A stretch of 35,403 bases of DNA from an uncultured Flavonifractor sp. (GCF_944387675.1 NZ_CALXFV010000010.1:1-35403); one strand, 5' to 3'; numbered from the stretch's first letter, positions 27,226 to 35,104 are shown. Notes: generated by a model not told the origin, from the sequence alone. Numbers and translations: made by a program.

Positions 27226-27717
27226 TTATAACGTCTCCTCCTTTCCTTTTCCACGCCCCAGGAATATGCGTACATACTTCTGTACCAGACGAATCAGGGA
27301 GAGAATCAGCCCGCAGAACAGGGAAAAATAGACGACGTACATGGGCAGGCGCATGGCGGAGCTGGTCTGTCCGGATTCAATCAGCTGGGCCACCACGTTC
27401 CAGCCAGGCTGAATCATATAAATGCAGAACAGGGCAAAGCCCACGTCGCACACAACACCCAGCGGCTTTTTCAGCTTGGGGATCAGGGTCTCAAGGATGT
27501 CGATACGGGTGTGGCAGTTGTAGCGCACGGAGTAGCTCAGCGCCAGATAAGAGAACCAGATGAACAGGTAGCGGTTCAGCTCCTCGGGCCAGGACAGCGA
27601 GTTAGTGAATACGTACCGCATGACAACCTGGAGTGTGGATACTGCGGTGGCAATCCAAACAATGGCAATCATAATGGTCTCTTCAAAATGTTTGTCCAAC
27701 CAGCTAAGTACCTTCAA
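27226..27717 (-). CDS. TRAP transporter small permease (DctQ family)
   Basis: A protein of 163 aa with four membrane helices and the DctQ-like middle segment SLSWPEELNRYLFIWFSYLALSY and RIDILETLIPKL. It caps and stabilises the large permease. The predicted start is TTG, with GGGAGG seven bases upstream; no ATG is near. It is the first gene of the TRAP operon and is preceded by a strong promoter about 140 bases upstream. Confidence 0.9.
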   Translation of the reverse strand: MKVLSWLDKHFEETIMIAIVWIATAVSTLQVVMRYVFTNSLSWPEELNRYLFIWFSYLALSYSVRYNCHTRIDILETLIPKLKKPLGVVCDVGFALFCIYMIQPGWNVVAQLIESGQTSSAMRLPMYVVYFSLFCGLILSLIRLVQKYVRIFLGRGKGKEETL

Positions 27718-27859
27718 TCAAATCCTCCCTTTCTTTTCTCTGCCCATAAAGCACCGGGCAGCTTTTTGCCGGCGAAGAGGCTTATTTTGCCTGCGTTGCG
27801 CGTTACAGGCACTTCCCACAAAAGACCTCCTTCTGCTTCATCCTCTTCTGTGCAAATTC

Positions 27860-27888
27860 ATTGTAGTACACACTATAAAATTTGTCAA
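27860..27888 (-). promoter_or_regulatory. Sigma-A promoter of the TRAP operon
   Basis: On the minus strand, -35 TTGACA (27888-27883) and -10 TACAAT (27865-27860) are 17 bases apart. This is a near-consensus promoter reading towards dctQ, with a 5' leader of roughly 135 bases. Confidence 0.85.
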
Positions 27889-27897
27889 CAATTTTAT
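27875..27897. promoter_or_regulatory. Palindromic operator overlapping the TRAP promoter -35 box
   Basis: Arms ATAAAATT (27875-27882) and AATTTTAT (27890-27897) flank TGTCAAC; the inner TTGT-CA-ACAA (27882-27891) is itself dyadic and resembles FadR-type GntR sites. The neighbouring GntR regulator is the likely binder. The rest of the 420-base AT-rich gap (27718-28136) holds only this site and the two divergent promoters, with no gene seen. Confidence 0.55.
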
Positions 27898-28066
27898 TTT
27901 AATGTCGACTAATAATTTATATAAAATACTTTTCTTACATTTTGTAGCCTAATTTTTATCCGCCCTTTGGCTTTTTATATATTTTTTCTCCGTAATTCTT
28001 TCATCTTTTTGTTGCTAATGCGCACATCATTTGGCGTATAATAGACATATTTTCCCTGCAAAGATA

Positions 28067-28096
28067 TTGACAATCTTCTCACAGAAAGTGTACAAT
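28067..28096 (+). promoter_or_regulatory. Sigma-A promoter of the GntR gene
   Basis: -35 TTGACA (28067-28072) and -10 TACAAT (28091-28096), spacing 18, about 40 bases before the start codon. The words TTGACAATCTT and GTACAATCTT repeat within it, possibly a second binding site for autoregulation. Confidence 0.75.
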
Positions 28097-28136
28097 CTTA
28101 AAAAAAAGTATATTTATTAGGCAGGAAGGTAGACGA

Positions 28137-28841
28137 ATGGAGCAGACATTTGACATAAATATGGGCAGTTCGGACTCTCGGATGGCGGCAGTGGAGTGTG
28201 CCATCATAAAAATTCGAAATAAAATTATTTTAGGGGAATATCCCAAAAAAATGTCGATCACGGAAGCTAAGCTGGCGGAAGACTGCGCCCTGTCCAGAGG
28301 TTCTATCCGCAGCGCGCTGAGCAGACTGGAAACCGAGGGTTTGATTACCTCCAAGTCCAATGGGCGCAAAGAGATAAGCGGAGTGTCTATGGCGTATGTC
28401 CGTGATCTGTACGACATGCGTGAGCGGTTTGAACAGCTTTGCATTCAGACCATTATGAACAGAAAGACCGATTCCGAATATGAATATATCAGCGGTATCG
28501 TGGGGCCGCTAAGCCAGCTTCCGAGTGCAGAAGGTCAATTTATGGACCTGCGGGCGGTTGCGGATATGAATTTTCACAAAACGCTGATCCAAATTTCTCA
28601 AAACAGAATTCTGGCCGCGTGTTGGAATGTAATCGGTCCAGTGGTGTGGAATTTGCAGTCCGTCAACGCAATCTATGGACGGACAGTGGGAAACTATGAG
28701 CTCCACGTAGCCGCTGAACACAATGAAATTATCAAACTGCTTATGAATCGGGACGAAAGAATTTACCCGCTTATGGAATCCCATGTCAGAAATGCAGAAA
28801 AAGCGACTGTTATGCTGCTTTCTGAAAAGGGCATTATTTAA
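28137..28841 (+). CDS. GntR family regulator with FCD domain
   Basis: A protein of 234 aa. The N-terminal winged helix (about residues 18-85) shows the GntR form: KIILGEYP, EAKLAEDCALSRGSIRSALSRLETEGLI. The C-terminal FCD all-helical domain has the DLYDMRERFEQLC start, a DMNFHKTLIQIS metal/ligand segment and a late AAEHNEIIKLLMNRD helix. FCD regulators bind organic acids and usually repress the adjacent divergent genes until the ligand is present. AGGAAGG precedes the ATG. The gene is richer in A+T than its neighbours. Its position makes it the probable regulator of the TRAP and dehydrogenase block. Confidence 0.9.
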   Translation: MEQTFDINMGSSDSRMAAVECAIIKIRNKIILGEYPKKMSITEAKLAEDCALSRGSIRSALSRLETEGLITSKSNGRKEISGVSMAYVRDLYDMRERFEQLCIQTIMNRKTDSEYEYISGIVGPLSQLPSAEGQFMDLRAVADMNFHKTLIQISQNRILAACWNVIGPVVWNLQSVNAIYGRTVGNYELHVAAEHNEIIKLLMNRDERIYPLMESHVRNAEKATVMLLSEKGII

Positions 28842-28875
28842 AATGCCGTCAGGTAAAATTTCAAAAATATATATC

Positions 28876-28920
28876 AAAAAACAGGCTGGACAGCTCGAAA
28901 GAGTTGTCCAGCCTGTTTTT
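28876..28920 (+). terminator. Intrinsic terminator after the GntR gene
   Basis: About 20-bp stem (28876-28896 with 28901-28920) capped by a GAAA tetraloop, with one G-T pair and ending in TTTTT. Confidence 0.93.
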
Positions 28921-29000
28921 CCATCCTATTTAAATAAATTTAAATAAAAACGGAACTCGATTCCGGTTTCTCCGCATCATTCACGCCAGGGGAGAGTAAA

Positions 29001-29086
29001 CAGACCCCGTTCCCGTCCGCTTACTCCACCAGCTCCACGGTATAGCCCAGCTCCCGCAGACCGGATACGATCCCGCCCGGGTCCCA
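29001..29086. repeat. Duplicate of the TraB gene 3' end
   Basis: Bases 29019-29083 repeat 29244-29307, which encode the last 20 or so codons and stop of the TraB gene, with one substitution (G for A). A weaker match extends outward to about 29001 (compared with about 29226). The copy has no gene of its own, so it is a remnant of a duplication. Confidence 0.85.
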
Positions 29087-29087
29087 C

Positions 29088-29222
29088 CCCATGGGATGCC
29101 TCCCATGGGGTCCCCCTTCTTCTTTCACCCCCGGGGCGAAATGAATCCGCCCCGGGGCAAGGATTTGCCCAAGGGCAAATCCCTTGTACGGCGCAGGCGC
29201 CGCCCCGCCTGCGGCGGGGACA
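29088..29222. repeat. Array of five consecutive hairpins
   Basis: Between the two copies of the TraB end are five dyads in a row: CCCCATGGGA/TCCCATGGGG with a TGCC loop; CCCCGGGGCG/CGCCCCGGGG with a nine-base loop; CAAGGATTTGCCC with GGGCAAATCCCTTG (one bulge); GGCG-CAGG-CGCC; and CCCCGCC-TGC-GGCGGGG. No reading frame is convincing. It looks like a non-coding, hairpin-rich intergenic element. Confidence 0.75.
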
Positions 29223-29245
29223 TGGCGGACCCAAAATCCGTCTGC

Positions 29246-30622
29246 TTACTCCACCAGCTCCACGGTATAGCCCAGCTCCCGCAGACCAGATACGATCCCG
29301 CCCGGGTCCACCATGTGGCCGGCGCCTACCGCTAAAAAGAAGGTGTTCTCCCCCTCGGTCTCCAGATAGGCAGCGGCCGCGGCAATCATGCCGGGGTCCC
29401 GCTCCGTAAACAGCTTGGCGTTGAGCTCATCATCACTGGTGAGGACGGCGGCCTTGTCATACACCTGGGCAAATGCCTCCGGGTCTCTGTCCTTCCAGGC
29501 GGCAAACATACCGGCCAGCATCTGCTCCTGCTCCTGAGCTGCCTGCTGGATTTCCGGGGACACCGTCCCGCTCTGGGCCAGTTCCAGCAAAGCCAGGGCA
29601 GAATCCAGGTAGGCCTCCTGGTACTCGGCGGACAGGCCGTCAAAGATGCCGCCTTGGAAGGCGTAGGTCTCCACCGCGTCAATAGTCTTGCCAGCGTTCA
29701 CCGCCCGGGCATTGACATACAGATCAATGGCCATGGCGTTTGCCCCGGTGGTGTCATCAGTCATGCTCAGGCTGGAGAAGGTGGAAGCCAGGACCCAGGG
29801 CTTATAGGCATCCAAGTCGTTGGGACCCATGCCCAGCAGCTGAGCCTGGGTCTGCACCCTGGCGTACAGCTGGGGGGCGATGTGGTCGGCCAGGGTGGTG
29901 CCGTCGGTATAGGTCTGAAGGGCCTGGAACTCGGCCAGTCCCGCCTGGTCGTTGAGGTCCAGCTCAAAGCTCACGGTCTGAGCGGCGTCAATGGCGTCCC
30001 GCAGGGACTTGTGGAGGGGGTAGATGTTGTCCCGGTCCAGATGGATGGTACCCAGCAGATAGAGGGTATTCTCCCCGTTGGTGGCCTTCCACAGCAGACC
30101 CAAGGAACCGGCGTCGTTTGCGTCATACACCGCCAGAATCAGGCGGTTGGCCATCACCATGGCCTCCTGATAGGTACAGGTGCGCTCCAGGGCCAGGTCG
30201 CCTGTCTGGTCCCCCTGGACCACCCCCAGCTCGGTCAGGAAGGCGGCCGCACCCGCCTCCACACCAGGCAGCTCATAGGCCGCCGCCTGCTGGTAGAGGG
30301 CGTTCATCACCCCGCCCCGGGTGGTATCCACCACCAGACCCACAGTGTCCGCCGTTCGCCGGGGCAGCTCCAGCAGGGCCAGCTTGCCCGCCGCAATGCC
30401 GCACATGTTGTCCAGCTGCTCCATGGTCACGGGGCTTTGAATGTAAGTTGCATAGTTGTCGTCCACCAGACCCAGAGCGTAGCTGTCCGCCAGGGCGCTT
30501 ACCGCCCAGGCATCGGGCAGTTGGGGCTGGGGCGTCTCCTCCGCCGCCAGGGCGGGCAGGCTCACCAGGACCGCAGCCAGCACACCGGCCAGCCCCCGCT
30601 TCAACCAATTGCTCTTTCCCAT
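29246..30622 (-). CDS. TraB/GumN family protein with signal peptide
   Basis: A protein of 458 aa. A signal peptide is clear (KRGLAGVLAAVLVSLPALAA, cleavage near residue 27). About 150 residues of unassigned helical sequence follow, perhaps an S-layer-like region. The TraB/GumN domain begins at LYLLGTIHLDRD, with the GxxH motif and a Glu in VSFELDLND. It ends with NTFFLAVGAGHMVDPGGIV, which carries the second GxxH. These motifs resemble those of TIKI-type metalloproteases, so an extracytoplasmic peptidase role is possible. ATG 30622 has AAGGAG upstream; GTG 30631 is the alternative. It follows the AAA ATPase by 12 bases. Its last codons are duplicated downstream. Confidence 0.85.
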   Translation of the reverse strand: MGKSNWLKRGLAGVLAAVLVSLPALAAEETPQPQLPDAWAVSALADSYALGLVDDNYATYIQSPVTMEQLDNMCGIAAGKLALLELPRRTADTVGLVVDTTRGGVMNALYQQAAAYELPGVEAGAAAFLTELGVVQGDQTGDLALERTCTYQEAMVMANRLILAVYDANDAGSLGLLWKATNGENTLYLLGTIHLDRDNIYPLHKSLRDAIDAAQTVSFELDLNDQAGLAEFQALQTYTDGTTLADHIAPQLYARVQTQAQLLGMGPNDLDAYKPWVLASTFSSLSMTDDTTGANAMAIDLYVNARAVNAGKTIDAVETYAFQGGIFDGLSAEYQEAYLDSALALLELAQSGTVSPEIQQAAQEQEQMLAGMFAAWKDRDPEAFAQVYDKAAVLTSDDELNAKLFTERDPGMIAAAAAYLETEGENTFFLAVGAGHMVDPGGIVSGLRELGYTVELVE

Positions 30623-30634
30623 AGAAGTCACTCC

Positions 30635-31825
30635 TTATTTAATATGCAGGTTGGCAATAAACTGCTTGGCCGTCCGCGGGGTCCGGCCAGGGTGGCGCAT
30701 CTCCCAGCGGAGGGCGCCGGTGCGCAGTTCCTGCCGGTCCATCTCCACTCCGTACAGGTCGGCCATCCGCTCCACCAGCTCCAGAAACTCCTTTTGGTTC
30801 AGGGCCAGATAGGGGATGCGCAGGCCGAAGCGCTCAGCCAGGGAGGTCTTCTCCTGAATGGTCTCGCTGGCGTCCACCTCGTCCCCCGCCCGGTCGGAGA
30901 AGGTCTGCCGCACCAGATGGCGGCGGTTGGAGGTGGCGTAAATGGCCACGTTGGCCGGCCGCTTCTCCAGGCCGCCCTCCAGAATGGTCTTCATCACGGA
31001 ATAGGTGGTGTCATCCTGGTCAAAGGCCAGATCGTCAATAAACAGGATAAACTTCAGCCGCCGGCCCCCCAGGGTGCGGATGAGCCGGGGCATACCCGCC
31101 AGCCCCTCCTTCTGCACTTCGATGAGCCGCAGGCCTTCAAAGCCGGGCAGAGAGAGCAGGCTCTTCACCGTGGCCGATTTGCCGGTTCCACTGTCCCCAT
31201 AGAGCAGCACGTTGTTCACCGCCCGCCCCTCCAGCATGGCCTGGGTGTTGGCAATGACCTGGTCCCGCTGGAGTTCATAGCCCAGCATTTCATCCGCTCC
31301 GGGACAGTCCGGGTCCGCCACCGGGTAGAGCTCCCCGTCCTCCCACAAAAAGGCCCGGCAGCGGGCAAACAGCCCGGAACCGTGCGTGCGGTAAAATTCC
31401 GTCAGCGACGCAAAGGTAAAGGGACAGCCCGCCGTCCATCGGGGCAGCAGCCTCGCCGCTTCCGGCGCAGTCTTCTCCAGCTCTGCCAGCAGCACGCCGC
31501 AGTCCAGCTCTGACAGGGCTCGGAAGACCTCCACCTCCCGCTCCGCTGCCGCCGACAGGGCGGGGTCATCCCCCTCCCGTTCTATCAGGAGGGCGTAGGG
31601 AAAGCTCTTATCCCGCAGCTGATCGTGCAGCCAGTCCCCCAGGCCCAGATATCCCCCCTGGCGAAGCAGGTAGAACAGCTCTGCATAGTCGTCCGCCGCC
31701 CCGCCGCCGTCCTCCGCCGCCAGCCCGTCCAGCAACCGGCGCAGCGCCGCCATCTCCGGTGTGTCCAATATAGGCCGGTAAGCCGCCAAGCTCCGTAAGG
31801 CCCGGCCCAGAATCTCCAAGTTCAT
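30635..31825 (-). CDS. DUF815-type AAA ATPase
   Basis: A protein of 396 aa. The N-terminal half is helical and poorly conserved. The ATPase part has Walker A LYGDSGTGKSATVKSLL near residue 210, Walker B FILFIDDLAFDQDD near 270, and the sensor segment YATSNRRHLV near 308. It ends in a C-terminal helical region with TPRTAKQFIANLHI. This matches DUF815 proteins, AAA+ ATPases of unknown role common in Firmicutes and proteobacteria. GAAGGAGG precedes ATG 31825. It is upstream of, and likely co-transcribed with, the TraB-like gene. Confidence 0.88.
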   Translation of the reverse strand: MNLEILGRALRSLAAYRPILDTPEMAALRRLLDGLAAEDGGGAADDYAELFYLLRQGGYLGLGDWLHDQLRDKSFPYALLIEREGDDPALSAAAEREVEVFRALSELDCGVLLAELEKTAPEAARLLPRWTAGCPFTFASLTEFYRTHGSGLFARCRAFLWEDGELYPVADPDCPGADEMLGYELQRDQVIANTQAMLEGRAVNNVLLYGDSGTGKSATVKSLLSLPGFEGLRLIEVQKEGLAGMPRLIRTLGGRRLKFILFIDDLAFDQDDTTYSVMKTILEGGLEKRPANVAIYATSNRRHLVRQTFSDRAGDEVDASETIQEKTSLAERFGLRIPYLALNQKEFLELVERMADLYGVEMDRQELRTGALRWEMRHPGRTPRTAKQFIANLHIK

Positions 31826-31892
31826 GCTTTGTGGCCTCCTTCACAGATGGCACTATTTTATGCGTCCCCATTCTCCCTGTCAATCCCGGGCC

Positions 31893-31921
31893 TTGACTTT
31901 TTCGGCCGCCTTTCGTATCCT
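31893..31921 (+). promoter_or_regulatory. Sigma-A promoter of the class II aldolase gene
   Basis: -35 TTGACT (31893-31898) and -10 TATCCT (31916-31921), 17 bases apart. The -35 context TTGACTTTTTCGGC is identical to that of the hrcA promoter. Confidence 0.6.
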
Positions 31922-31946
31922 TAACCAAAAGAAAGGAAGGATGTAT

Positions 31947-32591
31947 ATGCTGCTTCAGGCACAGCGGGAGCTGGTGGTGGCCTACGGCAAAAAGCTGGTC
32001 ACCGCCGGCCTGACCGACGGCACCTTCGGCAACCTCAGCGTCTTCGACCGGGAGAGCGGGCTGATGGCCATCAGCCCCTCGGGCATGGACTACTTTCTCA
32101 CCACGCCGGAGGATGTGGTGGTCACCGATCTGGAGGGACAGGTGGCGGAGGGCCGGCGGAAGCCCTCCAGCGAGCTGGACCTTCACCGCCTTTTTTACCA
32201 GCGCCGTCCGGATGTCCAGGGCGTGGTCCACACTCACTCCCCCTTTGCCACCATTCTGGCCTGCTTGGGCTGGTCTATCCAGCCGGTCCACTATCTGGTG
32301 GCCTACTCCGGTCCCTCGGTCCCCTGCATCCCCTATTATCCCTTCGGCTCCCTGGAGCTGGCGGAGGCCGCCTGGGACGCCATGAAGGACACCTACAACG
32401 CCTGCCTGCTGGGCAACCACGGCCTGCTGGCGGTGGGCGGGAGTCTGAGCTTTGCCTTTGACGCCGCCCAGCAGCTGGAGTTTCTCTCCAAGGTGTACTA
32501 CCACACCCGACTGGCCGGAGGAGGGATCAGCCTCACCGACGACCAGCTCCAGGCGGTGCTGGGGAAATTTCAGTCCTACCGGCAGGCATAG
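31947..32591 (+). CDS. Class II aldolase/adducin family protein
   Basis: A protein of 214 aa, the size of L-fuculose-1-phosphate aldolase. Motifs are GTFGNLS near residue 25, ISPSGMDY near 42, SSELDLH near 72 (catalytic Glu), VVHTHSPFA near 93 (zinc ligands HxH) and GNHGLLAVG near 153 (third His). It would split a sugar phosphate into dihydroxyacetone phosphate and an aldehyde, or act as a related epimerase or decarboxylase; the C-terminal specificity residues were not assigned. ATG 31947 is six bases after AGGAAGG; ATG 31941 is too close to it. It is a single-gene plus-strand unit ending in a strong terminator. Confidence 0.85.
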   Translation: MLLQAQRELVVAYGKKLVTAGLTDGTFGNLSVFDRESGLMAISPSGMDYFLTTPEDVVVTDLEGQVAEGRRKPSSELDLHRLFYQRRPDVQGVVHTHSPFATILACLGWSIQPVHYLVAYSGPSVPCIPYYPFGSLELAEAAWDAMKDTYNACLLGNHGLLAVGGSLSFAFDAAQQLEFLSKVYYHTRLAGGGISLTDDQLQAVLGKFQSYRQA

Positions 32592-32607
32592 CAGCCGCCA
32601 GGCAAAA

Positions 32608-32651
32608 CAGGCCCGGCGGGGAGCTGACCGCTCCCCGCCGGGCCTGCTTTG
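32608..32651. terminator. Bidirectional terminator
   Basis: Perfect 17-bp stem (32608-32624 with 32630-32646), five-base loop, then CTTTGATTTTT on plus and TTTTG on minus. It lies between the aldolase and symporter genes. Confidence 0.9.
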
Positions 32652-32669
32652 ATTTTTGGAAAGGATGGC

Positions 32670-34214
32670 TTACATGACGTCCTTGCGGATCTTGTGGGCC
32701 AGCTCCAGGGTCTTGGCGCTGACATTGTCGGTGAAGTAGCTCTCGTAGGCTTCCACGGGAGGCTTCTTGCCGATGAGGATGCAGATAACAGCAGCCACCA
32801 GGGACAGGCCGCAGGAGACGATGAAGGCGGGCAGTCCGAAGGGAGCGCCGGCCAGCATGCAGTAGGCATAGGCAATCAGGCCCACGATCATGGAGGCGAA
32901 GGCCGCCAGATTGTTCATCCGCTTGATGTACAGGCCCAGCCAGATGGAGGCGAAGAACATGGAGCCGAAGGCGCCGTACACATAGGTGAAACCATCCGCC
33001 AGCAGGGAGAATTGCCCGATGGCGCAGATCACGGCGATGACGCCCAGGGACAGGATGGTAATGCGCAGCTGCTTGGTGGTCTTGGCATCCTCCTCGGCGG
33101 AGGCGGCCTTACCCTGAATGACGCGCTTGATGTCGTAGATCAGGGAGGTGGAGCAGTGCAGCAGCATGGAGTTGGCGATGGACACGGCGGCGGCGCAGAT
33201 GGCGGTGAGGGCCAGGGCGCCCAGAATGGGATTGATGTGATCCATAATCAGACGGGGGAACATGTAGTCGCTGGTGATGCCCTCGGGCAGGCTGGGCATA
33301 ATCATCTTGCCGCCCATGCCGATGACGATCAGGGGGATAAACACGGCCACCAGGATGACCATGACCAGGAACATCTGGAGCGCGGCGGTCTTGGCGTTGC
33401 GGGGGGCCATGAAGCGGGACACCCAGTGGGGCGCCACGGTGGAGCCGAAGCAGTTGGACAGGAAGTAGGAGATGCACACGCTGGCGCCCAGAGTACCCCA
33501 GTTGCTGCCCAGGATACCGGCCACCAGGGGCTCGCCGCCCTCGGTGACAGGAGCGGTGGTGGTGCCAAAGTTCTCAAAGATGGCGCCGATGCCGCCGCAC
33601 TCGGTGAGCACGGCTACCATGGCGGCGATGACGCCCACCAAAATCAGAGAGGCGTTCAGGGTGTCGGTAGCGGCCACGGACTCAAAGCCGCCCATGCAGG
33701 TGAAAATCAGCAGGACCATGAAGAACAGACAGGCGATGGTGTAAGGCACCCCGGTGAGGGTGGAAAACACGATACCGAAGCCCTGGATCTGGATGTAGGA
33801 AAACACGAAATAGCCCACCAGCTCAATCACGGCGGAGAAAATCTGGATGGGACTCTTCTCCGTATAGGGATCATAGCGCATGTGCATAAACTCGGGGAAG
33901 GTGCGGCTGGGGACCTCGGGGCGGCGGATCTTGTACGCCACCAGGGGCATCAGGCCGGTAGCCAGGAACCAGCCGGCCACCCAGCCGAACACGGCGCACA
34001 CGCCCCGGGAATAGATGTTGCCAGGCACACCCATGACGGATGCCACGGACAGCCAGGTTGCCATGGACGTACCCACGCCCAGCAGCAGGCCCATCTTGTT
34101 GCCGCCGGTGGTGAAGTCGCTCATGGTCTCCACCTTCTTGGCACTCATCAGGGACGTGATAATGATAAACCCAAAGTAAATCACAAACACGCCAATGTAA
34201 ATCATGCTTTTCAT
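32670..34214 (-). CDS. Sodium:solute symporter family protein
   Basis: A protein of 514 aa with 13 or so membrane helices of the SSS (LeuT-like) fold. SSS hallmarks include SDFTTGGNKMG and GTSMATWLSVASVMGVPGNIY near the N-terminus (helix 2, Na+ site) and ICAAAVSIANSMLLHCSTSLIYDI near residue 340 (helix 9 Na+ site). It imports a solute with Na+. Acetate, pantothenate, proline and monocarboxylates are all known SSS cargoes, and the neighbouring CoA-linked genes favour an organic acid. AGAGGAGG precedes the ATG. It ends the minus-strand run that includes the 52-aa protein, the MaoC hydratase and the reductase fragment. Confidence 0.93.
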   Translation of the reverse strand: MKSMIYIGVFVIYFGFIIITSLMSAKKVETMSDFTTGGNKMGLLLGVGTSMATWLSVASVMGVPGNIYSRGVCAVFGWVAGWFLATGLMPLVAYKIRRPEVPSRTFPEFMHMRYDPYTEKSPIQIFSAVIELVGYFVFSYIQIQGFGIVFSTLTGVPYTIACLFFMVLLIFTCMGGFESVAATDTLNASLILVGVIAAMVAVLTECGGIGAIFENFGTTTAPVTEGGEPLVAGILGSNWGTLGASVCISYFLSNCFGSTVAPHWVSRFMAPRNAKTAALQMFLVMVILVAVFIPLIVIGMGGKMIMPSLPEGITSDYMFPRLIMDHINPILGALALTAICAAAVSIANSMLLHCSTSLIYDIKRVIQGKAASAEEDAKTTKQLRITILSLGVIAVICAIGQFSLLADGFTYVYGAFGSMFFASIWLGLYIKRMNNLAAFASMIVGLIAYAYCMLAGAPFGLPAFIVSCGLSLVAAVICILIGKKPPVEAYESYFTDNVSAKTLELAHKIRKDVM

Positions 34215-34269
34215 TGGTTACTTTCCTCCTCTTTAGCCTCTGGAATGTTGCTTGCTCACCATCCCGGGT

Positions 34270-34428
34270 TTACTTTTTCTTTTTTCCCGGGTCGCAGGTG
34301 AAGAGATTGCCCGTGGCGCCCAGACGCTCCAGGCCGGTCTTTTCGATGGCACTGGCCACGCCCAGATAAACCACCAGACCGATCACCAGCACAACAATCC
34401 ACGCGATAAAAGGGAACATGGATACCAT
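34270..34428 (-). CDS. 52-aa membrane protein upstream of the symporter
   Basis: This small protein has one membrane helix near residues 5-26 (MFPFIAWIVVLVIGLVVYLG), a short polar stretch (SAIEKTGLERLGATGNLF) and a C-terminal CDPGKKKK tail. AGAGAGGT lies before ATG 34428; an in-frame ATG three codons later is possible. The stop is 55 bases before the symporter start. Small single-helix proteins are known beside SSS and other symporters as accessory subunits, and this position and layout suggest the same, but I cannot name a family for certain. Confidence 0.75.
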   Translation of the reverse strand: MVSMFPFIAWIVVLVIGLVVYLGVASAIEKTGLERLGATGNLFTCDPGKKKK

Positions 34429-34473
34429 AAGAATACCTCTCTTTCGTTTGGAATTTATCTAGCAACAGAGACG

Positions 34474-34887
34474 CTACGCCCTGTCCCTGGGGAGCAGTGC
34501 GGTGGCCTCGCCGGTGAGGACCACCGTACCCTCCTGATTGGCGCAGGTGGTGGTGAGCACCACCCGGTTGCGCTCCAGGTCAAGGGACTTGATCTCTGCT
34601 GTAGCCGTAATGGTATCGCCGATATGAACGGGAGCCAGGAATTTCAAGGTTTGGCCGGTATAGATGGTCCCCGGTCCGGGCAGGTGCATCCCCAGCACGG
34701 CGGAAATCAGCCCGGCAGACAGCATGCCATGGGCGATGCGGGTTTTGAAATGGGTGGTTTTGGCGTACTCCTCATTGGTGTGGGCGGGATTCAGATCGCC
34801 GGTTACCCCGGCGAAGAGATACACGTCGCTTTCGGAAATGGTCCGGCTCACCGACGCCTTCTGGCCCACAAAATAACGGCTGCTCAT
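34474..34887 (-). CDS. MaoC-like (R)-specific enoyl-CoA hydratase
   Basis: A protein of 137 aa, a single hot-dog fold. The hydratase-2 motif AGVTGDLNPAHTNEEYA (Asp near 31, His near 36) and the following IAHGMLSAGLISAVLG are diagnostic of PhaJ/MaoC hydratases. They add water to trans-2-enoyl-CoA, giving (R)-3-hydroxyacyl-CoA. GAAAGGAGG precedes ATG 34887. It is 20 bases after the reductase fragment on the same strand and 45 before the 52-aa gene. The neighbouring beta-keto acid cleavage enzyme suggests a short-chain acyl-CoA or beta-keto acid route. Confidence 0.9.
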   Translation of the reverse strand: MSSRYFVGQKASVSRTISESDVYLFAGVTGDLNPAHTNEEYAKTTHFKTRIAHGMLSAGLISAVLGMHLPGPGTIYTGQTLKFLAPVHIGDTITATAEIKSLDLERNRVVLTTTCANQEGTVVLTGEATALLPRDRA

Positions 34888-34907
34888 CAGACAGCCTCCT
34901 TTCTCCC

Positions 34908-35104
34908 TTACAGCGGATAGGTAAACCACTCCTTGGGGAACAGCTCCACGTTCTCCATGGACAGGGGCAGCCGTCCCGCCTCAATACCGGTGACGATCTC
35001 CACCACCTTGTCGTTGAAGGGCGTGGGAATGCCGTGCTGCCTGCCGGTCTGGCAGACAAAGCCGTTGATCATGGTGACCTCGGTTTTCTTTCCCTTCTCC
35101 AGGT
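34908..35104 (-). pseudogene. C-terminal fragment of a ketopantoate-reductase-like protein (minus copy)
   Basis: From the palindrome centre to the stop, about 65 residues match the C-terminal (ApbA/PanE C) domain of 2-dehydropantoate 2-reductase-like proteins: LQDLEKGKKTEVTMINGFV, then GIPTPFNDKVVEIV and ending EWFTYPL. Upstream of the palindrome the sequence switches to the opposite strand of a related gene, so the N-terminal NADP-binding domain is missing. It lies just before the MaoC gene and would be its operon partner if intact. Either a true rearrangement or an assembly error truncated it. Confidence 0.8.

Noticed and set aside
29088..29222. CRISPR array
   Set aside because: The units are different inverted repeats, not identical direct repeats with spacers, and no cas gene is present.
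29654..31513. Plus-strand open frame (619 codons) opposite TraB and the AAA ATPase
   Set aside because: It spans two clear genes on the other strand and has no recognisable fold or ribosome binding site.
32649..34301. Plus-strand open frame (550 codons) opposite the symporter
   Set aside because: It is His/Gly/Gln-rich shadow sequence with no hydrophobic core.
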